From Stephanodiscus triporus (taxonomy: Eukaryota > Bacillariophyta > Thalassiosirophyceae > Thalassiosirales > Thalassiosiraceae), in contig JALLAZ010000984.1 of the NCBI GenBank assembly GCA_036939755.1, positions 1-10,869 of the forward strand: DNA of 10,869 nt, read 5' to 3'. This document shows positions 1 to 6,400 of this stretch, in pieces; the stretch's first letter is position 1, and every line of letters starts with the position of its first letter. The notes beneath the pieces were generated by a model, which was not told the DNA's origin, made no database searches, and saw nothing but the letters and a program-made list of their open reading frames with translations. A program made the translations under genes and the position numbers.

Positions 1-1
1 G

Positions 2-1567
2 TCGTCGCTCGCTGGCCGTCGCCGCGTCGTCTTCCCCCCGTCCCGCGCCGCCATCGCCGCGCGATGGGGCGGCGATGGGAGGGACGATCGATTCGGGCTC
101 TTCTCCTCCTCCTCGTCCTCCTCCTCCTCGGCCGACGCCGACGCCGACGCGTCGACGTCGACGTCGAACGGAGACGCGACGGAGGAGGGGAAGGAAGGCC
201 TGTCCTCCCTCCGATCCGCATTCCTGATCGCGATGCGCGATCGGGGATTCCTGCACCAGTGCACAGACCTCGTCGCGCTCGACGACCTCCTCGCCGATGC
301 CGAAATGTCGTCGTCTTCTTCGTCTCCTTCTCCTTCTCCTTCTTCTTCTTCCAGGGGCGACGGCTCCGGGGCGATATCGGCTTATCTCGGCTTCGACGCC
401 ACCGCCGACTCCCTCCACGTGGGATCGCTGTTGCAGATCATGATACTGCGACACCTGCAGAAGTCCGGACATCGTCCGATCGTGCTGGTGGGGGGAGGGA
501 CGAGCAAGGTGGGGGATCCGACGGGGAAGGACGAGAGTCGGGCGCTGCTCACGGACGACGTCATACGGAGGAATACGCAGGGCATATCGAGGGTGTTTCG
601 AAAATTCCTCGACTTCGGGCCCGACGACGGGGACGAGGACGGCGGGGATCGCCGTCGCCGTCCCAACGACGCGATCATGGTCAACAACGACGAGTGGCTC
701 TCGTCGCTCAAGTACCTGCAGTTCCTGCGCGATTACGGCACGCACTTCACCATCAACCGCATGCTCGGGTTCGAGTCGGTGAGGCAGCGGCTGTCGCGGG
801 AGGCGCCATTCACGTTCCTCGAATTCAACTACATGATCCTGCAGGCGTACGACTTCCTCGAGCTCAATCGTCGTCACGGCGCGGTGCTGCAATTGGGCGG
901 ATCGGACCAGTGGGGGAACATGATATCCGGCGTCGAGCTCGGGAGGAGGGTCGACTCCGTGAGGCTGTACGCCCTCACGGCGCCCCTGATAACCACGAGC
1001 GACGGGAAGAAGATGGGCAAGACCGCTGGCGGGGCGGTGTGGCTCAACCCCGACAGGCTCAGCGAGTACGACTACTGGCAGTTCTGGAGGAACACGGACG
1101 ACGGCGACGTCATACGCTTCCTCAAGCTGTTCACGGAATTGCCGTTGGAGGAGATACGCGCGATGGAGGGGTGGACGGGCGCCGACGTCAACAGGGCCAA
1201 GGTCGTGCTCGCCGACGAGGCGACGGCGCTGTTGCACGGTCGGGAGTGCCTGAGGAGCATACGAGACACCGTCAACGGCATGTTCGGCGGGGGAGCAGCC
1301 TCCACCGAGGGATTGAATCGCGTTTACGTGAACGAGGACGACGTCGGCGGGGACGGCGTCAGGATCGCCGACCTGTTCGTGCGTCTGGGACTTGCGAGCA
1401 GCAAGAAGGAGGCGAAGAGGTTGATCTCTGGCGGGGGCGCGAAGCTCGGCGAAACGAAGATCGCAGACGAGAACGCCGCGTTGGGCATGGACGCGTTCGC
1501 GGACGGGAGCAGGGAGGTCACGCTCCGGGCCGGGAAGAAGAGGGCGGGTGTGGTGGAGCTTAAGTAA
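2..1567 (+). CDS. tyrS: Tyrosyl-tRNA synthetase, alphaproteobacterial (organellar) type, 5'-partial
   Basis: Class I aminoacyl-tRNA synthetase that charges tRNA-Tyr. The frame is open from base 2, so 521 residues are visible and numbered from there. The catalytic core carries HVGS (139-142) in place of HIGH, GGSDQWGN (299-306) that binds tyrosine/ATP, and KMGKT (337-341) as the KMSKS loop. An S4-type RNA-binding domain fills about 453-518. HVGS with KMGKT, plus segments such as NYMILQAYDFLELNRRHG and YDYWQFWRNT, match the alphaproteobacterial TyrRS subfamily as I know it, which suggests mitochondrial ancestry or transfer. The first in-frame ATG is at 233, but coding-like sequence precedes it (LSSLRSAFLIAMRDRGFLHQ is the usual TyrRS N-terminal helix), so 233 is not the start. 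The upstream Arg- and Ser-rich residues look like an organelle-targeting presequence, and the true start lies outside the window or across an intron. A Ser/Pro insert (103-117) and an acidic/Arg insert (206-220) are unusual. The gene ends with TAA and converges on the next gene. Confidence 0.96.
   Translation, partial: SSLAGRRRVVFPPSRAAIAARWGGDGRDDRFGLFSSSSSSSSSADADADASTSTSNGDATEEGKEGLSSLRSAFLIAMRDRGFLHQCTDLVALDDLLADAEMSSSSSSPSPSPSSSSRGDGSGAISAYLGFDATADSLHVGSLLQIMILRHLQKSGHRPIVLVGGGTSKVGDPTGKDESRALLTDDVIRRNTQGISRVFRKFLDFGPDDGDEDGGDRRRRPNDAIMVNNDEWLSSLKYLQFLRDYGTHFTINRMLGFESVRQRLSREAPFTFLEFNYMILQAYDFLELNRRHGAVLQLGGSDQWGNMISGVELGRRVDSVRLYALTAPLITTSDGKKMGKTAGGAVWLNPDRLSEYDYWQFWRNTDDGDVIRFLKLFTELPLEEIRAMEGWTGADVNRAKVVLADEATALLHGRECLRSIRDTVNGMFGGGAASTEGLNRVYVNEDDVGGDGVRIADLFVRLGLASSKKEAKRLISGGGAKLGETKIADENAALGMDAFADGSREVTLRAGKKRAGVVELK
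101..169 (+). repeat. Low-complexity coding microsatellites (TCC)n and (GCCGAC)3/(GTCGAC)n
   Basis: A run of TCC/TCG codons (about 101-130) encodes poly-Ser. It is followed by GCCGAC three times (131-148) and a GTCGAC-type run to about 169, encoding Ala-Asp and Ser-Thr repeats. The tract lies in the presequence or linker of the TyrRS, ahead of its first conserved helix, so it is probably length-variable and not structural. Confidence 0.8.
307..354 (+). repeat. 48-nt polypyrimidine Ser/Pro insert, GT...CAG bounded
   Basis: A pure TCN/CCN tract encodes a Ser/Pro run inside the N-terminal part of TyrRS. It starts with GT, ends with TTCCAG, is a multiple of three (16 codons) and has no stop. It can be read either as a coding microsatellite or as a very short in-frame intron. 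The donor (GTCGTC) is poor and 48 nt is short next to the 66-91 nt introns in this window, so coding is favoured. Confidence 0.5.
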
Positions 1568-1656
1568 ACGCGATGCCAAAGCCAAAAAAAAGTGAATATT
1601 ATTGAAAGAGGAACACTCGATGTCCAATATATTATTCTAGTTGTAGGGCAAGATTG
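1568..1656. other. Convergent 3'-3' intergenic gap
   Basis: 89 bases separate the TyrRS stop (plus) from the DRC4 stop (minus). The gap is AT-rich compared with TyrRS. It contains an A8 run and several AATAAT/ATATTATT stretches but no exact AATAAA on either strand. The two 3' UTRs must lie close together or overlap. Confidence 0.7.
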
Positions 1657-3045
1657 TCATGGCGCTTCCTTGTTCAAAACGTTTATCGAATCGACTTGAG
1701 CATTCGAGACGCCTCGAGCCTCTAATTCCGAACGACATGTCTGCAATTGTTTGTAGTAGGACTCCGTGGCATGGAAAATGGAAATATTCAACTTCTCCAT
1801 GTCCCTTCTCACCTCATCAACCAAACCTTGCATGTTGGAAAGCAGAGCATCGGACTTGGCCTTATCAAGACCGGCGGAGCTCAGGGTGTGCTGCAGGTGT
1901 TGATGAAGCATTGAATTCAAACCTTCTCGATTTGATAGCTCATCGTGAAGCAATTTAGCCTTCGTTGCGTCCAATTTGGATGCGTTCAATGTTGCATCGT
2001 GAATGCCCTCTCGGAAGATATTCCTCTCCTCTTCCGTCTTATTAAATTTCTCTTGCAGGTTTTTGTACTTTAGCCTCACTTCAGCGATCGCCTTCCGGGT
2101 TGCCGAAAGCCGCATGTTTGTACTCCGCATCGAAGTAGCGTTTTTCTCCTTGTCCCTAGTTTTACATGCCAAGGCGGCAACCATTTCGGAGCATGTCCTG
2201 AGTTCCTCTCCGCATCTTTCGTTACTCTCTTTCAATTGGTAGCTATTCGATTCGTTTTCTATCGCTGCCTTTTTCAGTCTTCGAATTTCGGCCTCGAGGT
2301 CTTCGATGTCGATTTCTTGTTGCCTTTCAACGCCATCATAATACACTCGCATTTCCTTGCAACGACGTTTGTTCGATTCTATCAAATTGCTCAGGTGCGA
2401 TTCTCTCCGGGCGATTATGAGCTTCAATTCAGCAGCCCTTCTTGAATCAAGCTCTCCTATGAGCTCCATTTGTTGCTCGTCACATCTATGCTCGAACTCT
2501 TTCACACCAGCGTCCAATTTCGCCTTGACGAGTGCGAGTTCTGCATTGCTCTCTTGCTGAAGGACGCTCATCTCATTTGCTTTCTGCGCTTCTAATCCGA
2601 TCATGTCGTTTCGCATACTCATTTTGAGACCCTCAATAGTCTGTACTTGTTGCACATGACCCGCGCTTGCGTTTTTCATTTTCATTTCGCTTTGATCCAA
2701 GGCCTCCTTCATCGTGTTGTCGTGACAATACTTGATGAAATTTGCCTTTTGCTTGTAGATGAGTAGCTCCGAAGCGTTGTCCTCTTCTGCATTCTCGATC
2801 TCCAAATCCCTCTTCTCAATGAGCATATCCAGCTCACGAACCTCCTCCCTAGTCACATCGATATACGACTGGATAGAGGCATGCTCGACTTGTGCCTTGT
2901 TACGGGAGTCGCTCGCAGCCTCTAGATCACATTTATATTGGGCGACTAACGACCTGAGTTCGTCGACTGTCTTTCCAACCCATTCCGCCGGTATCTCTGG
3001 CTCCTTGCCTTCCCCTTCACTTTTGCTTTTGGATTTCTTTGGCAT
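1657..3045 (-). CDS. GAS8: GAS8/DRC4 (trypanin) family coiled-coil protein of the axonemal nexin-dynein regulatory complex
   Basis: Single-exon, 462-residue protein, close to the usual 470-480 residues of animal and green-algal DRC4. In the family this is a core subunit of the nexin-dynein regulatory complex linking outer doublets, with microtubule-binding ability. The N-terminus is Lys-rich (MPKKSKSKS), as in animal GAS8, and nearly everything from about 25 to 445 is heptad-rich coiled coil. Segments collinear with animal GAS8 as I remember it are: about 56-110 (SYIDVTREEVRELDMLIEKR, then LLIYKQK), about 198-240 (ELDSRRAAEL, then EMRVYYDGVERQ), about 325-345 (YKNLQEKFNKTEEERNIF, GAS domain) and the C-terminal SYYKQLQTCRSELEARGV. 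The start is supported by the basic N-terminus and AGA before the ATG. Cys is frequent for an axonemal coiled coil. The flagellar role is inferred from homology; another coiled-coil family is less likely because the similarity runs along the whole length. Confidence 0.85.
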   Translation of the reverse strand: MPKKSKSKSEGEGKEPEIPAEWVGKTVDELRSLVAQYKCDLEAASDSRNKAQVEHASIQSYIDVTREEVRELDMLIEKRDLEIENAEEDNASELLIYKQKANFIKYCHDNTMKEALDQSEMKMKNASAGHVQQVQTIEGLKMSMRNDMIGLEAQKANEMSVLQQESNAELALVKAKLDAGVKEFEHRCDEQQMELIGELDSRRAAELKLIIARRESHLSNLIESNKRRCKEMRVYYDGVERQQEIDIEDLEAEIRRLKKAAIENESNSYQLKESNERCGEELRTCSEMVAALACKTRDKEKNATSMRSTNMRLSATRKAIAEVRLKYKNLQEKFNKTEEERNIFREGIHDATLNASKLDATKAKLLHDELSNREGLNSMLHQHLQHTLSSAGLDKAKSDALLSNMQGLVDEVRRDMEKLNISIFHATESYYKQLQTCRSELEARGVSNAQVDSINVLNKEAP

Positions 3046-3136
3046 TCTTCCCCGGGAAAGCCAGATGCAGGCTTTGTAAAAACCTTTTATTTAGACCTTC
3101 TACGGTGTGAATAATACTATGTTAAGTATTTTTAAC

Positions 3137-3149
3137 AGCGCACTGCGCT
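3137..3149. repeat. 13-base inverted repeat AGCGCA-c-TGCGCT
   Basis: Perfect 6-base arms around one central base, about 90 bases upstream of the DRC4 ATG. Directly beside it is GTTAA...TTAAC (3121-3136, 5-base arms, 6-base loop). It could be a dimeric transcription-factor site or chance; only the symmetry is seen. Confidence 0.4.
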
Positions 3150-3170
3150 TGGCGGCGACATCGCTAAATA

Positions 3171-3190
3171 ATGGTCCATAATGGTCCATA
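3171..3190. repeat. Perfect tandem duplication of a 10-mer (ATGGTCCATA)x2
   Basis: Two adjacent identical 10-base units about 130 bases upstream of the DRC4 start codon. The unit is not a multiple of three. A repeated promoter element and replication slippage are both possible. Confidence 0.6.
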
Positions 3191-3277
3191 CTGTGGTAAT
3201 GGAAACCTTGCCCGCTCTTAATGATAGTGCTCCGCCTCCTCATACTTTGTTGCTGCACAAACCGAAGTATCAACACT

Positions 3278-3412
3278 TTATCTCTTGATCAATTCTGCAT
3301 CCTGAAGATACTCGTACACACGCGCGCAACCATCTTCCTTAATAGCTCTTAGCAAGGCTCGATACCATAAGGAAGAGGTGTAGAAGAAAATAATCGGACC
3401 GGCAGGCTTGAG
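3278..3412 (-). other. Possible sixth, C-terminal exon of the filamin/PA14 gene
   Basis: If GTTACT (3478) to CCCAAG (3413) is a 66-nt intron, the TAA at 3467-3469 is removed. The last filamin strand then reads GSPYHLT-LKPAGP, which fits the GSPF-x-x-x-V-x-P-G pattern of the other repeats. The exon adds 44 residues (including FYTSSLWYRALLRAIKEDG, of no recognised family) and ends with TAA at 3278-3280. The tract before the acceptor is rich in T and C (CTTCATTTTTTTTCATCC). The donor is weak because +5 is C. Phase 0 is kept, as in introns 1, 2 and 4. The alternative is that translation ends at 3467. Confidence 0.4.
3333..3376. repeat. 9-base inverted repeat TCTTCCTTA / TAAGGAAGA
   Basis: Arms 3333-3341 and 3368-3376 with a 26-base spacer, in the spacer downstream of the large gene. 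In RNA it could form a stem in the 3' region. It also lies inside the possible exon 3278-3412, where it would be coding. Confidence 0.35.
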
Positions 3413-3425
3413 CTTGGGTTGCCGG
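3399..3425. repeat. 6-base inverted repeat CCGGCA / TGCCGG
   Basis: Arms 3399-3404 and 3420-3425, 15-base loop. It lies about 42-68 bases downstream of the TAA at 3467-3469 and straddles the acceptor of the possible fifth intron (AAG ending at 3413). Confidence 0.35.
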
Positions 3426-3466
3426 AGTGGATGAAAAAAAATGAAGTCGAGCAAGGCAGTAACTCT

Positions 3467-6400
3467 TTATTCAGTAACAGTTAGATGATAAGGAGAGCCA
3501 CGAATCGGCTTCAAGGAACTAAACAAATGCTGCTTTGGAATAACTTCTCTTCTCATCTGCTTTGACGACCAGAATAACTGCAGCATTAGTCGATCGATAA
3601 CCTATATTATGTGAGAGGACTCAAGTTAGGTTGGATCGTGCGAAGAGATACATGGGGCAAGAAGGGGGGGGGAATCTCGCACCATTGAATATTCGATCTT
3701 AAGTTCATAGAGAACATGTTCGTAAGCCCTAAAACTCCCAAGGGAAGACTCTTCACCACCGTCCAAAACAAGGTTGTCACCGATCCAGAGTTTACATTTC
3801 CCTTCAATTCCAGTCATCTCAACATCAAATGTAGTGGTGTATGGGAACGAGATGTATCCCATCCATCTGACATAGCGAAACAATTTCTTATCACTCACGC
3901 GCAGAGTTTTGAAGCTGATTTGTTCGCTAGAGACAACGTAGTCTGGCACATAATTATTGAAACTCGTTTCATTCTTATGATATTCGCCTATCAATCCTGT
4001 ACCAGTCACCATGCTGACGTCTATACTATAGGTTGATGGGTGGCTCACTTTGTATGCAAAAATATAGTTTCCGTTTCTTCAAGTGAAATGCGACATGGTA
4101 AGCACGGCAGATATATGTACGATATAAATAGCAGAAGTGGAAGAACTCGCTACGCACCCTTGATCGACGACCTCAACTCGCTTCTCGGAGGATTCAATGA
4201 CCGTATTTCCACGGACTCTTGCTACAAAGTGGTCGCCTCCATTATTAAGAGGATTTTTGAATCGGTCGTGACTGCCTACCACAAATGTTGCCCACTGCCG
4301 GGCCTTGCTTGTAAGCTTCACTGTGGTTTGACTTAATTCTGCAGATCCACCCGGAATGACTTGAGTCGTTTCTGGGAACGCATGTCCTGGAAAGATAGTA
4401 ATGTGGAAAGGACTGGACTTGATGGGCTGCATGCCAGAATCTACCAAGAGGCCAACGTCGAGCAAGTACGAACCAGAGTGCGTCGCCGCCGAGCAAGTGA
4501 TAGAATAAAGTCCATCAGTGATGTACTCCGAGTTACAATGCAAGGTTTCTTGATGCCCTGCGACTGACAACGGTATCATTACTGCTGTTATGTTGTCATC
4601 GCCATTGTGACGTTTGTTACGATTGATATCCATGGCTTGGAACTCAAGTACCAATTCTCGTCCAGTGACCCCTTCAATGCCACCTCCTACACCAAGGAGG
4701 TAGCATTCTCGTGGATTAGTCTTGCCTGGTTGCACGTTTACAAAAAATGGCGATCCTTTGATAGGTGATCCATCCACTGTGATGGAGAGGAAATAAACTC
4801 CAGTGGCATCCGGGATGTACTTCACAGAGTATGTGCCGTTGTTATTGTCAAGAATGGTTGTATGAAAGTTGCCTCCATTCTGATGATGGATTGCATCGGC
4901 TTTTACTCTCGCACCTCCTGTTAACATCAAATTACCGAAGCTGTCCCTACATTCGACCTTAAACTCGTGCTCCAAGCCAGAAACAGCAGTGAGAGAAACT
5001 CCTACAGCATTGGATTGTGGGGGATAAACTTTATTGGGTGTTATCTGAACCTGATGGGTGATAGCCTCACCCACATGCACTTGATGATAAAGGTTGAGTG
5101 ACGGGATTATTTCCATTGGCACGGAAGGGCTGCCCCACGTCAAAGAGACAAACGTGCTGCTTTCTTCTAAGGACTTATATCTGAGAGAAAAAGTCACCGC
5201 CTTGCTTGCTTTCATGGAAATGCTTGTAGAAATGAGTGGATCACAAGATTTCCAAGGGATGAAATTTCCATCAATTTGAAGGCTTGCGTGTCCCCCGCCA
5301 TCACAACGTACTATGATAGAGTAAGTTTCAGTGTAGTCGGCAGCAAGCTTGCCATTCCACACAATCCCGAAGTGGGATGCAGTGCCAATCATTTTGCCAA
5401 TGGGATCATCTTCAAAACGCTTCTCGATTTCCTTGTCCAGCAAAGTTGCAACCAAGAAATCTGGTAACAAGTCTTGAGATGAGTAATACGATCCTTCGAG
5501 GCCGCCTGGGGAGAATGTCATCAAAGCCAACTCATATGTTCCTGACACAAAAGGTTTATAATCAAGGACAAACACCCCACTCCCAATATCTCTGGCCAAT
5601 TGCGTAATTGAGTGTTCACCTACGGGCTCATTACTGTCTCCACAATCGCTAAGGTGGTGCGCCTTGAGTAACATTTTCATTTCAATGATCTCGACAGCGT
5701 GATTGACGAGGTTCTCGTACTTGTCGCGACCGATAATTCTCACTTCAGCAATCTCGCCTGCCGTTCCACTGAGGAGGCCCTGCCCTACAACAATGCTATG
5801 AGGCCCGCTCATTGCAGCTGGACCTACAGTGACACGAAACGGTGCGCCTGCAATGTTCTCGCCAGTTTTGTCTTGAACTACCAACGCGTATTCACCACTA
5901 ACAGAGCAAGTATATTTCACTAAATGCTGCCCATCACCCATGTCTTCGTGGCGTCCTAATACTACTCTTAAATCATCACTATTGATGAGGCTCAGATACA
6001 CATCAAATTGTGCTGCATTGTTTGACTGGATGTTACCCCCGAGGTCCTTTGCCTGGATGATAAAATGTGCCTCCTCGCCAGCGATGGCTCTTGACAGTCC
6101 CACACCGTTAGCCGTGGACGACGAAGCAATAAATCTCCCAGGAAGGACAGAGATATTAAATGGAGAACCTTTAACGTCTGAACCATTGAGCTTGATGCTG
6201 AGGCTTCTTTGTCCTGATCGCGTCATAGAAACCGAGACATCATACAACCCTCCACCAACGTGATGAAAGCGAGTTTTGTCAGAGTCAATGTATTCGCCTT
6301 CAACAACTAGAGTTGTGGTAAACGGATGCTCATCACAAAACAAGGCTCTGTTACCGAATTCGTCAGCTAACTGAATCAGAAATGAATTCTCAGTCATCGC

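Larger units (their letters stand above)
3100..3288 (-). other. Open minus-strand frame of 62 codons, possible coding remnant
   Basis: Stop-to-stop frame. From its first ATG (3243) it reads 47 residues, including SMDHYGPLF and SDVAAKRSALLKIL. It overlaps the end of the possible sixth exon of the upstream gene (3278-3412) in another frame and ends 55 bases before the DRC4 start. I do not recognise a family. It may be chance, a remnant of an older gene, or part of the DRC4 leader. Confidence 0.2.
3046..3466. other. Spacer between DRC4 5' end and the filamin/PA14 gene 3' end
   Basis: Minus-strand transcription enters at 3466 and DRC4 starts at 3045, so this must hold a 3' UTR and the DRC4 promoter. 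An A/T-rich element (TAAATAAAAGG on the minus strand, about 3083-3093) lies about 40 bases upstream of the DRC4 ATG and could be TATA-like, but this is weak. Other contents are a tandem 10-mer, three inverted repeats and two minus-strand frames that look coding (3278-3412 and 3100-3288). AATAAA on the minus strand (3466-3471) overlaps the TAA of the preceding gene. Confidence 0.6.

Noticed and set aside
233..235. ATG at 233 as the TyrRS start
   Set aside because: The conserved N-terminal helix begins before it and the frame stays open to base 2.
64..1563. 499-codon plus-strand frame overlapping TyrRS
   Set aside because: Arg/Gly/Ala-rich translation with no motifs, a shadow of the GC-rich TyrRS frame, which has clear catalytic motifs.
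3417..3432. tRNA-like string GGTTGCCGGAGTGGAT
   Set aside because: It resembles a tRNA 5' half and D-arm, but no anticodon stem, T-arm (GGTTCGA) or matching acceptor stem follows.
3664..3672. G9 homopolymer as a possible frameshift in the last PA14 domain
   Set aside because: It falls inside intron 4; splicing around it restores the domain, so no frameshift is needed.
3626..4048. Stand-alone 140-codon PA14 protein
   Set aside because: Its start is a GTG inside a filamin strand and its end runs into intron 4. It is exon 4 of the large gene.
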